Shown: in pieces, positions 1 to 8,226 of the stretch
Position numbering within the stretch: the first letter of the stretch is position 1
Layout of the letters: every line of letters starts with the position of its first letter
Origin: Acidobacteria bacterium AH-259-G07
GTDB lineage: Bacteria > Acidobacteriota > UBA6911 > RPQK01 > JADFOI01
NCBI GenBank assembly: GCA_027717925.1
Contig: JALLON010000061.1
Location: 1 to 11,674, forward strand
Direction of reading: 5' to 3'
DNA: 11,674 bases
The notes under the pieces: generated by a model
Databases searched by the model: none
What the model was told of the DNA's origin: nothing
The model's input: only the letters and a program-made list of their open reading frames with translations
Position numbers and translations under genes: made by a program

Positions 1-17
1 ATTGTAGCATTGCGGCC

Positions 18-968
18 GTGCAGACGCTTCGGCTCTATTGTGACGTGGCATCCTTTCGCAGCTTCAGCCGGGCCGCGGTCAAACACGGCATCACGCAGCC
101 GGCGGTCAGCCAACGTATTCGCCAGCTGGAAAAGCACCTGGGCGTAGTGCTGATCGACCGGGCGGTTCGGCCGCTGGGTCTGACTGCGGCCGGGGAGCTG
201 TTTTTACGCGAGTGCCGCAAACTGCTGGATCGCTACGATCAGCTCGAACAGGAGGTGGCGGAGTTGCGTCCGGGGCCAAGCGGTGAGGTCCGCGTGGAAG
301 CGATCTACTCGGCCGGTATTGACCTACTCAACGACGTCCGGGCAGCACTGGGGCGTCGCTGGCCAGGGGTCACCGTGACACTGGAGTACAAGCGGCCCGA
401 AGAGGTTCATCAGGCGGTGCGCGACGGCCACTGCGATCTGGGCATCCTCTCGTATCCACAGCGCTGGCGTGATGTGGGCATCCTCCCACTGTGGAATGAG
501 CGCATGGCGGTGATCTGCTCGCCCCAGCATCCCCTGGCCCAGCGGGCCTCCGTGCAGGCCTCAGAACTCGGTCCGTGGTCCCTGGTGACCTTCGAATCGG
601 GTCTGCCGGTGGGTTGGGCGATCCGACGCTATCTGCGCGAGCAGGGAGTCAGCCCCAAGATCAGCAACGTGTTTGACAACATTGACACGATCAAGCACGT
701 CGTGGCGGTGACGGATGAGTTCTCGATTCTACCCAAACGAACAGTGCGGCGAGAAGGGGCCACCGGTTCGCTGACAGTGGTTGAGTTGGAGCCCGATTTG
801 GACCGCCCAATGGGGGTGATTTACCGTCGCGTCGGTCCGTCCAGTCGGCGGTTTTCGCCTGCGGGGCAGGCTTTTGTGGACTGTCTGCTTGAGCATGCCG
901 CAGCGGATGGCAAGCGGCCTACTCGGGCCAAACCGACAGATCGGCAGCTGGTAGGAGACAAGGCATGA
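18..968 (+). CDS. LysR-family transcriptional regulator (CysB-like)
   Basis: DNA-binding regulator of the LysR family, probably controlling the glutamate synthase genes that follow. Residues 16-37 form the winged helix-turn-helix (FSRAAVKHGITQPAVSQRIR, then QLE), and the linker helix follows to about residue 85. The remainder to about 295 is the periplasmic-binding-protein-like effector domain (starts near GEVRVEAIYSAG; contains the FDNIDTIK segment seen in CysB-like members). At 316 residues it is a normal full length. The start used is GTG at 18. The frame stays open to the window edge, so a start a few codons upstream cannot be excluded, but the family pattern 'xxLRLYCDVA' fits this one. 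The stop codon overlaps the gltB start by 4 bases, so the two are very likely cotranscribed and translationally coupled. Effector unknown; control of gltBD is inferred from position only. Confidence 0.9.
   Translation: MQTLRLYCDVASFRSFSRAAVKHGITQPAVSQRIRQLEKHLGVVLIDRAVRPLGLTAAGELFLRECRKLLDRYDQLEQEVAELRPGPSGEVRVEAIYSAGIDLLNDVRAALGRRWPGVTVTLEYKRPEEVHQAVRDGHCDLGILSYPQRWRDVGILPLWNERMAVICSPQHPLAQRASVQASELGPWSLVTFESGLPVGWAIRRYLREQGVSPKISNVFDNIDTIKHVVAVTDEFSILPKRTVRREGATGSLTVVELEPDLDRPMGVIYRRVGPSSRRFSPAGQAFVDCLLEHAAADGKRPTRAKPTDRQLVGDKA
953..958 (+). promoter_or_regulatory. Shine-Dalgarno site of gltB, inside the end of the LysR gene
   Basis: AGGAGA lies six bases upstream of the ATG at 965, within the last codons of the LysR gene. 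It fixes the gltB start at 965: no other in-frame ATG lies before the catalytic cysteine. Its position within the upstream reading frame supports translational coupling. Confidence 0.7.
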
Positions 969-3900
969 GGACGGCAGTGATAAGTGACTCGGTTTTTTGT
1001 CATGGCCGGCCCCGCGCGTACGGCCTGTACCACCCGGCGTACGAGAAAGAGTCGTGCGGTGTCGCTTTTATTGCACACATCAAAGGTCAAAAGAGCCACA
1101 CGATCATTGACAACGCGCTGGTGATGCTCCAGCACATGGACCATCGCGGTGCCCGCGGTTGTGAAGCCAACACTGGAGATGGGGCTGGCGTTCTCACTGC
1201 GCTGCCGCACAAGTTCCTGGCCAAAGTTGCTCGGCGCGAGGCCAGAATCGACCTGCCCGAACCGGCCCGGTTCGGAGCCGGCATCGTCTTCTTGCCGCCG
1301 GACCCCAGGCGGCGGGCTCTGTGCAAGTCCATTATCGAGGGCATCATCGCCGAAGAAGGACAGCGTGTCCTCGGCTGGCGTAAGGTACCGCAGGACAACT
1401 CGATGATCGGCGACACCGCCAGGAGCACCGAGCCACACATGCAGCAGCTTTTCATCGGGGCTGCCAACGGACTGGACGCCGAGGCGCTGGAGCGCAAGCT
1501 TTACCTGATCCGCAAGTTGGCTACGCGCAAGATCCGGGTTGAAAGTGACCTCGATGACCGCGAGTTCTTCTATATCTGCAGCCTCTCCACCAAGGTCATT
1601 ATCTACAAGGGCCAGCTCACCTGCGGGCAGGTGCCCCAGTACTTCGCCGATCTGCACGATCCGGATTACGTGAGCCATCTGGCCATGGTGCATTCGCGGT
1701 TCAGCACCAACACGTTTCCCTCATGGGACCGGGCCCAGCCAATGCGCTTCATGTGTCACAACGGGGAGATCAACACGCTGCGCGGCAATGTCAACTGGAT
1801 CCACGCGCGCGAAGGGGTGATGCAAAGCGAGTTGTTCGGCGAGGATCTGCCCAAGCTGTTCCCCGTCATTGAGCCCGACCTGTCCGACTCCGGCACATTC
1901 GACAATGCACTGGAGCTTCTGCTGCACGCTGGTCGGCTGCTTCCCGAGGCAGTCATGATGATGATCCCCGAGGCGTGGGAAAACCATGAAGGAATGAGCC
2001 CGGAGAAGCGGGCCTTCTACGAGTTCCACACCTGCAAGCAGGAGCCGTGGGACGGCCCCGCCTCGATCGCTTTCACTGACGGCAAGTATATTGGCGCCGT
2101 GCTCGATCGCAACGGGCTACGACCCAGCCGCTACTATGTCACCCACGACGACCTGGTCATTATGGCCAGCGAAGTGGGAGTGCTGCCTGTGCCGCCTGAA
2201 ACCGTCAAATACAAGGGTCGTCTGCAGCCGGGGCGCATGTTTTTGGTCAATTTCGAAGAAGGTCGAATTGTTCCCGATGAGGAGCTTAAACAGAGCACCG
2301 CAATGTGCCGCCCCTATGGACAGTGGCTGCGCGATCAGCGGACCCAGCTTGCGGACCTGAAGCCCAACCAGCAGGCGCATGGATTCTATCCCAACACCCT
2401 CCTGTCGCGCTTGCAGGCATTCGGCTACACCACCGAGACCATGCAGTTCATGTTGGTTCCCCTGATTGAAGTCAACAAGGACCCGATCGGCTCCATGGGC
2501 AACGACGCGGCTTTAGCCTGTCTGTCTGACAAGCCGCGGATGATTTATGACTATTTCAAGCAGCTGTTCGCTCAGGTGACGAACCCGGCGATCGACTCGA
2601 TCCGCGAAGAGATCATCATGTCGCTTCAGTGCTACATCGGTCCTGAGGGCAACCTCCTGGATACGACGGAGCAAGACTGTCGCCGCCTGCTGGTGCCGCA
2701 TCCGATTCTCACTAACGAGCAGCTGGCCGCAATCAAGCACATGGATTACCGCGGGTGGCGCGCCAAGACGATCGACATCACCTATGCGAAGTCCGAGGCC
2801 GTTAAGAAGGGCGGCGGTGCACTCATTCAAGCCCTTGAACGCATCTGCGACGAGGCCTCGCAGGCGATTCGCGACGCTTATAGCCTCATTGTACTGTCCG
2901 ACCGCGAGATCGGGCCAGATCGCGTACCCATCAGTGCGTTGCTGGCGACTGGAGCCGTGCACCATCACCTGGTCCGCCGCACTGAGCGCACGCGCATCGG
3001 TATTGTCATCGAGACGGGCGAGGCTCGTGAGGTTCACCATTATTGCCTGCTGATTGGCTATGGCGCCGATGCGATTAACCCCTATTTGGCATTTGAGGCG
3101 CTGTGGCAAGCGCGGCGCGACGGCCTGCTGGCCGAGGGGCTTGACGACGACAAGATCGTCGCTGCTCACCGCAAAGGCGTGGCCAACGGCTTGCTCAAGG
3201 TGATGGCCAAGATGGGTATCTCGACGCTTCAAAGCTACAAGGGTGCGCAGATCTTTGAGGCAGTGGGCCTGGGTGAGGAGGTGATCGATCGCTGCTTTGT
3301 TGACACGCCCAGCCGGATCAAGGGTGTCGACTTCAACATCCTGGCCAAGGAGGCACTGCGCCGGCACCGGCTCGGGTATCCGTCGCACGAGGCCACGCTG
3401 ACTAATGACGGGCAGCTTCACTGGCGGGCGGGCGGCGAGCGGCATGACTGGAGCCCCGAGAAGATCGCCACGCTTCAGGCCGCGGCGCGTGCCAATAGCC
3501 GGGTGGCCTATGAACAGTTTGCGCGGCTGAACGACGAGGACGCCCAACATCGCTGCACCCTGAGAGGTCTTCTAAAGTTCAAGCAGCTGCCGAGCGGCCC
3601 TGTATCGCTTGAAGAGGTCGAGCCGGCGTCGGAGATTGTTAAGCGGTTCTGCACCGGCGCCATGAGCTTCGGCTCGATCTCTGTTGAAACCCACGAGACG
3701 TTGGCCATCGCCATGAACCGCATCGGCGGCAAATCCAACACCGGCGAGGGCGGTGAAGACTCTCAGCGCTACAACCCGCTTACCAACGGCGACTCGAAGC
3801 GATCGGCCATCAAACAGGTGGCGTCCGGGCGCTTCGGCGTCACCATCTGGTATCTGACGAACGCCGATGAGCATCAGATCAAGATTGCCCAGGGTGCCAA

Positions 3901-5548
3901 GCCTGGTGAAGGGGGGGAGTTGCCCGGCCGTAAGGTCGACAAAATTATCGCCCGCATTCGCTACTCAACGCCGGGTGTGGGCCTGATCAGCCCGCCGCCG
4001 CATCACGACATCTATTCCATCGAGGATCTCAAGCAGTTGATCCACGACCTGAAAAACTCCAATCCCAAGGCGCGGATCAGTGTGAAGCTGGTCTCAGAGG
4101 TCGGTGTGGGCACAATCGCCGCGGGCGTAGCCAAGGGCTTTGCCGACCACATCCTGATTTCCGGCGACTCTGGTGGTACCGGGGCCTCCCCTTTGACCAG
4201 CATCAAGCACGCCGGTCTGCCCTGGGAGCTGGGCATTGCAGAGACCCACCAGACACTCGTATTGAACGACCTGCGTAGCAGAGTGGTGCTGCAGACCGAT
4301 GGAGGTATCAAGACCGGTCGCGACGTCGTGATCGCGGCGCTGCTGGGCGCTGAGGAGGTGGGATTCAGCACGGCTCCCTTGGTCACGCTGGGCTGCATTA
4401 TGATGCGTAAGTGCCACTTGAACACATGCCCGGTCGGCATCGCGACGCAGGACCCTGCGCTGCGGCAGAAGTTCCAAGGCACGCCCGAGCATGTGATCAA
4501 CTACATGTTTCTCGTGGCTGAGCACGTACGGCGCATTATGGCCAATCTCGGCTTCCGTCGGTTCACCGACATGATCGGTCACACCGATTGCTTGGTACCC
4601 GACCACGCGATCAAGCACTGGAAGGCCGACGGGCTGGACCTGACGCCCATCCTTACTCCCGCTCTCAAGCCGCGCCCGCAGGTTGACGTCTATTGCACGA
4701 AAGAGCAGGACCACGGCCTGCAGAACGCGCTCGACAACAAACTCATGGAACTGGCTCAACCGGCTATCCAACGTGGCCAGCCGGTCAACATTGAGCTGCC
4801 GGTCCAAAACATCAACCGCACGGTCGGCACCATGCTCAGCCACACCCTCGCTAAGAAATGGGGACAAGGGTGCTTGCCGGACGACACGATCCACATCAAG
4901 CTGCATGGCTCGGCCGGTCAAAGCGTCGCCGCATTCCTGGCTCGCGGCATCACCATCGAGCTGGAAGGTGACGCTAACGACTATGTTGGCAAGGGCCTTT
5001 CCGGTGGTTGGCTGATTTTCTACCCACCCAAGCGTTCCACATTCAAACCCGAGGAGAACATTATCATCGGCAACGTGGCACTGTACGGCGCTACCAGCGG
5101 CAAAGCGTTCTTCCGAGGTCGAGCTGCCGAGCGCTTCTGTGTCCGCAACTCCGGCGCCATCGCTGTGATTGAGGGCGTAGGCGATCACGGGTGTGAGTAC
5201 ATGACCGGCGGCCGCGCGGTCATCTTGGGGCCGACCGGTCGCAACTTCGGGGCAGGCATGTCCGGTGGCATCGCTTATGTGTGGAACAAGGACCGCAACT
5301 TTACCCAGAACTGCAACCTGGGTATGGTCGAGCTGGAGGAGATAGAAGACCCTGCCGAGATCGCCCAGCTGAAACTGATGATCGAGGAGCACCTGAAGTG
5401 TACGGGTTCGACTGTCGCCCAGGGGATCCTCAATGACTGGAAAAACGCGTTGCTCCAGTTCGTGAAGGTCATGCCGGTCGACTACAAGCGTGTGCTGCTG
5501 GAGCGCGTGGCCAGCCAAAGAGAGGAAGCCCGCGTCCACGCTGGTTAG
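965..5548 (+). CDS. gltB: Glutamate synthase, large (alpha) subunit
   Basis: Large subunit of bacterial glutamate synthase; it hydrolyses glutamine and passes the ammonia through a tunnel to 2-oxoglutarate, making glutamate in the cytoplasm. At 1527 residues it has the usual length. The N-terminal class II amidotransferase domain begins at Cys31 (ESCGVAF), the expected nucleophile after removal of a 30-residue propeptide. FSTNT (246-250) and CHNGEINTLRGN (264-275) complete that active site. A central domain follows. The FMN-binding synthase domain starts near TGAMSFGSIS (about 896-905), with GDSGGTG at 1067-1073. The [3Fe-4S] ligands are Cys1144, Cys1150 and Cys1155 in the C-x5-C-x4-C pattern. 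The C-terminal GXGXG beta-helix domain spans about 1310-1440. It overlaps the LysR gene by 4 bases and is followed by gltD after 10 bases. No frameshift or missing catalytic residue is visible. Confidence 0.98.
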   Translation: MRTAVISDSVFCHGRPRAYGLYHPAYEKESCGVAFIAHIKGQKSHTIIDNALVMLQHMDHRGARGCEANTGDGAGVLTALPHKFLAKVARREARIDLPEPARFGAGIVFLPPDPRRRALCKSIIEGIIAEEGQRVLGWRKVPQDNSMIGDTARSTEPHMQQLFIGAANGLDAEALERKLYLIRKLATRKIRVESDLDDREFFYICSLSTKVIIYKGQLTCGQVPQYFADLHDPDYVSHLAMVHSRFSTNTFPSWDRAQPMRFMCHNGEINTLRGNVNWIHAREGVMQSELFGEDLPKLFPVIEPDLSDSGTFDNALELLLHAGRLLPEAVMMMIPEAWENHEGMSPEKRAFYEFHTCKQEPWDGPASIAFTDGKYIGAVLDRNGLRPSRYYVTHDDLVIMASEVGVLPVPPETVKYKGRLQPGRMFLVNFEEGRIVPDEELKQSTAMCRPYGQWLRDQRTQLADLKPNQQAHGFYPNTLLSRLQAFGYTTETMQFMLVPLIEVNKDPIGSMGNDAALACLSDKPRMIYDYFKQLFAQVTNPAIDSIREEIIMSLQCYIGPEGNLLDTTEQDCRRLLVPHPILTNEQLAAIKHMDYRGWRAKTIDITYAKSEAVKKGGGALIQALERICDEASQAIRDAYSLIVLSDREIGPDRVPISALLATGAVHHHLVRRTERTRIGIVIETGEAREVHHYCLLIGYGADAINPYLAFEALWQARRDGLLAEGLDDDKIVAAHRKGVANGLLKVMAKMGISTLQSYKGAQIFEAVGLGEEVIDRCFVDTPSRIKGVDFNILAKEALRRHRLGYPSHEATLTNDGQLHWRAGGERHDWSPEKIATLQAAARANSRVAYEQFARLNDEDAQHRCTLRGLLKFKQLPSGPVSLEEVEPASEIVKRFCTGAMSFGSISVETHETLAIAMNRIGGKSNTGEGGEDSQRYNPLTNGDSKRSAIKQVASGRFGVTIWYLTNADEHQIKIAQGAKPGEGGELPGRKVDKIIARIRYSTPGVGLISPPPHHDIYSIEDLKQLIHDLKNSNPKARISVKLVSEVGVGTIAAGVAKGFADHILISGDSGGTGASPLTSIKHAGLPWELGIAETHQTLVLNDLRSRVVLQTDGGIKTGRDVVIAALLGAEEVGFSTAPLVTLGCIMMRKCHLNTCPVGIATQDPALRQKFQGTPEHVINYMFLVAEHVRRIMANLGFRRFTDMIGHTDCLVPDHAIKHWKADGLDLTPILTPALKPRPQVDVYCTKEQDHGLQNALDNKLMELAQPAIQRGQPVNIELPVQNINRTVGTMLSHTLAKKWGQGCLPDDTIHIKLHGSAGQSVAAFLARGITIELEGDANDYVGKGLSGGWLIFYPPKRSTFKPEENIIIGNVALYGATSGKAFFRGRAAERFCVRNSGAIAVIEGVGDHGCEYMTGGRAVILGPTGRNFGAGMSGGIAYVWNKDRNFTQNCNLGMVELEEIEDPAEIAQLKLMIEEHLKCTGSTVAQGILNDWKNALLQFVKVMPVDYKRVLLERVASQREEARVHAG

Positions 5549-5558
5549 CAGGCTGCGC

Positions 5559-7040
5559 ATGAGTAAGCCAACCGGATTCATGGAATATCAGCGTAAAGCG
5601 GTCCCCTACCGCGATGCCAGAGTCCGTCTAAACGACTTTGACGAGATTTTCACCCAGCCGCCTGAGCTGCACCTCAAGACGCAGGGTGCCCGCTGCATGG
5701 ATTGCGGCGTGCCGTTCTGTCAGGCCGGGACAGGTTGTCCGATCGACAACCTGATTCCCGAATGGAACGACCTGGTCTACCGCGGTCGATGGCGTGAGGC
5801 GCTGGACCGGTTGCACAAAACCAACAATTTCCCCGAGTTCACCGGCCGCACCTGTCCGGCCCCCTGTGAGGGCGCGTGCGTGCTGGGGATCACCGATCCG
5901 GCCGTGACCATCAAGAACATTGAGAATGCGATCATTAACCGCGGCTTTGCCGAAGGGTGGGTAAAACCGAATCCTCCCACGAAGCGCACCGGCAAGAAGG
6001 TTGCGATCGTGGGTTCGGGCCCGGCAGGTCTGGCTGCTGCTGCTCAGCTCAACAAGGCTGGCCATTATGTCACCGTGTACGAACGCGACGACCGCATCGG
6101 TGGCTTGCTTATGTACGGCATTCCTAACATGAAGCTGGACAAGAAGATCGTACAGCGTCGGCTTGACCTGCTGGCGGCTGAAGGCGTTGAGTTCGTTACC
6201 AACGCGAACGTTGGCGTTAACGTGGATGCGGGGAAGTTGATACGGCAGTCTGACGCGCTGCTTCTCGCTACCGGCGCCACCAAGTCGCGCGACCTGCCTA
6301 TCCCGGGCCGGGACCTCCAGGGCATTCATTTTGCCATGGAGTTTCTCACGCTCAACACCAAGAGCTTGCTCGAGTCGAACCTCGAGAATGGTGACTACAT
6401 TAGCGCCAAAGACCAGGACGTGATTGTGATCGGCGGCGGCGACACCGGCACCGATTGCATCGGCACGGCCATGCGCCACGCGTGCAGGAGCCTGGTGAAC
6501 TTTGAGCTCTTGCCCAGGCCGCCCGACGAACGCGCTGCGGACAACCCCTGGCCGGAGTGGCCACGCATCTTCCGCGTGGACTACGGCCACGAAGAGGTGC
6601 GCGCCAGGTTCGGGAAGGACCCGCGCGAATACTCGGTGCTGAGCAAGCAGTTCATCGACGACGGCAACGGCCACGTCGCCGGTATCAAGACCGTACAGGT
6701 CGAATGGTTCAGGGACAACAGCGGCCCCTGGCAGATGAAAGAATTGCCCGGCAGCGCGCGTGTATGGAGGGCGGACCTGGTCCTTTTGGCCATGGGCTTC
6801 TTGGGTCCGGAACATTACGCGTCCGATTTGCTGGGCCTGGAATATGACCAGCGGAGTAACTACAAGGCTGAACACGGCAAGTACGCCACCAGCGTGCCGG
6901 GAGTGTTCGTTGCCGGCGACTGCCGGCGCGGGCAGTCGCTGGTGGTGTGGGCGATCAACGAGGGCCGCGGTGCCGCCCGCAGAATCGACGAATACCTGGG
7001 CAAAAGCACGCTGCCGGCCCCAGACCCTTTTGAGTTGTGA
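5559..7040 (+). CDS. gltD: Glutamate synthase, small (beta) subunit
   Basis: Small subunit of glutamate synthase: a flavoprotein that takes electrons from NAD(P)H and feeds them through Fe-S clusters to the GltB flavin. At 493 residues from ATG 5559 it has normal length. The N-terminal Fe-S region carries Cys46, Cys49, Cys54 and Cys60, then Cys99, Cys103 and Cys107. The FAD-binding Rossmann motif GSGPAG is at 152-157, the NAD(P)H-binding motif GGGDTG at 292-297, and the C-terminal flavin contact AGD at 452-454 (then CRRGQS). The frame is open from 5490, but that would overlap the gltB coding end; MSKPTGFMEYQR at 5559 matches the usual GltD N-terminus and leaves a 10-base gap to gltB. No strong Shine-Dalgarno is seen, so coupling to gltB is likely. 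The last codons and the stop lie in the first units of a heptad repeat. Confidence 0.97.
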   Translation: MSKPTGFMEYQRKAVPYRDARVRLNDFDEIFTQPPELHLKTQGARCMDCGVPFCQAGTGCPIDNLIPEWNDLVYRGRWREALDRLHKTNNFPEFTGRTCPAPCEGACVLGITDPAVTIKNIENAIINRGFAEGWVKPNPPTKRTGKKVAIVGSGPAGLAAAAQLNKAGHYVTVYERDDRIGGLLMYGIPNMKLDKKIVQRRLDLLAAEGVEFVTNANVGVNVDAGKLIRQSDALLLATGATKSRDLPIPGRDLQGIHFAMEFLTLNTKSLLESNLENGDYISAKDQDVIVIGGGDTGTDCIGTAMRHACRSLVNFELLPRPPDERAADNPWPEWPRIFRVDYGHEEVRARFGKDPREYSVLSKQFIDDGNGHVAGIKTVQVEWFRDNSGPWQMKELPGSARVWRADLVLLAMGFLGPEHYASDLLGLEYDQRSNYKAEHGKYATSVPGVFVAGDCRRGQSLVVWAINEGRGAARRIDEYLGKSTLPAPDPFEL

Positions 7041-7103
7041 GCTGTGAGCTGCGAGCGACAACGGTTGAAGGTTCCAAGTTGAAGGTTGGAAAGTTAAGAA
7101 GTT
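7032..7103 (+). repeat. Phase-locked heptad repeat, left outer block (GAGCTGT / GAAGGTT types)
   Basis: Eight 7-base units in unbroken phase from 7032 (GAGTTGT, GAGCTGT, GAGCTGC, GAGCGAC, AACGGTT, GAAGGTT, CCAAGTT, GAAGGTT), then two 8-base units (GGAAAGTT, AAGAAGTT) to 7103. The first units include the gltD stop codon (7038-7040). The block is an imperfect inverted copy of the right outer block: GGTTGAAGGTT (7063-7073) is the exact reverse complement of 8309-8319, and the GAGTTGT/GAGCTGC part resembles 8240-8269 inverted (24 of 30 positions by my alignment). Confidence 0.75.
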
Positions 7104-7132
7104 GAGGGTGAGAAAGGGGAATTCAAATTGAA

Positions 7133-7174
7133 CCTGCAACCACCTGCAACTTTCAACTTTTCAACTTTTCAACC
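7133..7174 (+). repeat. CTTTTCAA-type repeat able to fold back on the left outer block
   Basis: Units CCTGCAA (twice), CTTTCAA, then CTTTTCAA (twice) run to 7172. They are complementary to the preceding block: TTCAACC 7168-7174 with GGTTGAA 7063-7069, TTCAACTT 7160-7167 with AAGTTGAA 7076-7083, and AACTTTC 7148-7154 with GAAAGTT 7089-7095. This predicts a long imperfect hairpin just after gltD. There is no T tract, so it is not a typical Rho-independent terminator, though it could stabilise or end the gltBD transcript. Confidence 0.6.
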
Positions 7175-7220
7175 CTCCTGGCTCCTGGCTCCTGGCTCCT
7201 AACTCCTGGCTCCTGGCTCC
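7175..7220 (+). repeat. CTCCTGG heptad array upstream of proC (left inner block)
   Basis: Six 7-base units in perfect phase from 7175 to 7216 (CTCCTGG three times, CTCCTAA, CTCCTGG twice) plus CTCC. It ends about 50 bases before the proC start. The stretch 7175-7200 (26 bases) is perfectly complementary, in inverted orientation, to part of the CAGGAGC array at 8101-8135 downstream of proC. It differs from the usual content of a 5' leader: it is rich in CUCCU, which resembles the anti-Shine-Dalgarno end of 16S rRNA. Confidence 0.85.
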
Positions 7221-7268
7221 TTTCCCCCATTGACTCCAGCCCCCTTTGTGCCTCACCATACATTTCCC

Positions 7269-8093
7269 ATGAAGAAACCAATTAAAAAGCGAGTAGGCTT
7301 TCTGGGTTTGGGAAAGATGGGAGGGATCCTGCTTCGGGCCCTCTTCGAACAGAAAATCCTCTTGCCGAAGCACGCAACTGCCACAGTGCGCCATACGGAA
7401 AGGGCTCAAGCGTTGAGTCAAGAGCTTGGGATCCCCGTGACCACAGACAATGTCGAAGCTGCTCGTCGCTCGGATCTAATTTTGATTTGCGTGAAGCCGA
7501 ACACTGTGAGTGAAGTGCTCGAGAAAATTAGTCCCGAAATGAGCCCCGATAAGCTGCTCATTTCAATCGCTGCTTCGGTTCCCACACCATACATTGAAGG
7601 GATTTTAAGCGCTGAGATTCCGGTGGTGCGTGCCATGCCCAACACGCCTTGTGAGGTAGGATGTGGAATGACAGGGATTTGCAGCGGCAGATTCGCTGAT
7701 GACTCGCACTTGGAAATGGCAGAGGCTTTATTTAAAGCGGTGGGAATGACGGTTGTCTTGGATGAAAAGCACATGGACGCAGTTACAGGTCTCTCGGCCA
7801 GTGGCCCGGCCTTTGTTTACATTATTCTGGAATCTTTGGCAGAGGCAGGAGTCAAGGTGGGGCTTTCCCGAGACATCGCCACTCTTCTGGTCGCCCAGAC
7901 GGTCCAGGGCGCGGCTCGCGTTGCCCTGCAGACCGGCCGTCATCCTGCGCTCTTGAAGGATGCCGTGACCACACCAGCCGGCTGCACCATTGACGGGATT
8001 CTGGAACTGGAGGAAGGCAAGCTGCGGGTTACGCTGATCAAGGCTGTCGTCAAAGCCACCGAGCGAGCTAAGGAGCTGCTGCTGGCCGACTGA
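7269..8093 (+). CDS. proC: Pyrroline-5-carboxylate reductase
   Basis: Catalyses NAD(P)H-dependent reduction of 1-pyrroline-5-carboxylate to L-proline, the last step of proline synthesis from glutamate, in the cytoplasm. The N-terminal Rossmann motif GFLGLGKMGG is at residues 10-19, the MPNTP segment at 123-127, and the C-terminal dimerisation domain carries SGPAFVYIILESLAEAG (from 178) and the family signature TTPAGCTIDGI. At 274 residues from ATG 7269 it has normal length. A TTG at 7230 would extend it by 13 residues with no family match, so the ATG is preferred. No clear Shine-Dalgarno precedes it. The gene is alone between inverted heptad arrays and convergent with the uxuA-like gene. Its first two thirds are near 50% GC in the stretches I counted, lower than gltB (about 60%). 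Confidence 0.95.
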   Translation: MKKPIKKRVGFLGLGKMGGILLRALFEQKILLPKHATATVRHTERAQALSQELGIPVTTDNVEAARRSDLILICVKPNTVSEVLEKISPEMSPDKLLISIAASVPTPYIEGILSAEIPVVRAMPNTPCEVGCGMTGICSGRFADDSHLEMAEALFKAVGMTVVLDEKHMDAVTGLSASGPAFVYIILESLAEAGVKVGLSRDIATLLVAQTVQGAARVALQTGRHPALLKDAVTTPAGCTIDGILELEEGKLRVTLIKAVVKATERAKELLLAD

Positions 8094-8100
8094 CGAGATT

Positions 8101-8177
8101 CAGGAGCCAGGAGCCAGGAGCCAGGAGCCAGGAGTCAGAATTCAGAATTCAGAATCCAGAATCTGGAATGCAGGAGC
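8101..8177 (+). repeat. CAGGAGC / CAGAATT heptad array downstream of proC (right inner block)
   Basis: Eleven 7-base units in unbroken phase, beginning seven bases after the proC stop: CAGGAGC four times, CAGGAGT, CAGAATT twice, CAGAATC twice, TGGAATG, CAGGAGC. The unit sequence changes while the 7-base period does not. The first five units are the inverted complement of the CTCCTGG array upstream of proC. Each CAGGAGC unit contains AGGAG, a Shine-Dalgarno core, with no start codon following. Confidence 0.88.
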
Positions 8178-8183
8178 ATAATT

Positions 8184-8226
8184 ATCCGTGAAAATCCGCT
8201 CAGATCCGTGTGATCTGTGATCCCAA
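8184..8226 (+). repeat. ATCCGTG imperfect direct repeat
   Basis: Five related units start at 8184 (ATCCGTG), 8194 (ATCCGCT), 8204 (ATCCGTG), 8213 (ATCTGTG) and 8220 (ATCCCAA). The spacing shortens from 10 to 10, 9 and 7 bases, so this is a different family from the heptads on both sides of it. No coding potential or operator-like dyad is evident. Confidence 0.6.

Noticed and set aside
5490..5558. Upstream start for gltD at 5490
   Set aside because: It would overlap the gltB coding end by 59 bases with a Cys/Trp-rich extension unlike any GltD; ATG 5559 gives the normal N-terminus.
4094..5581. 495-codon open frame on the - strand opposite the 3' part of gltB
   Set aside because: It is the antisense of a fully conserved GltB region (Fe-S ligands and GXGXG domain), shows no family motif, and is explained by GC-rich codon use. 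The same holds for the - strand frames at 2513-3550 and 821-1693.
5628..7139. 503-codon open frame on the - strand opposite gltD
   Set aside because: Antisense shadow of gltD; its first residues are translated heptad repeat, and nothing in it resembles a known domain.
7063..7174. Rho-independent terminator after gltD
   Set aside because: The fold-back is long and imperfect with a loop of about 50 bases and no T tract; kept only as a repeat capable of pairing.
7230..7268. TTG start extending proC by 13 residues
   Set aside because: The extension has no family match and the ATG at 7269 leads directly into the usual short Lys-rich N-terminus before the Rossmann fold.
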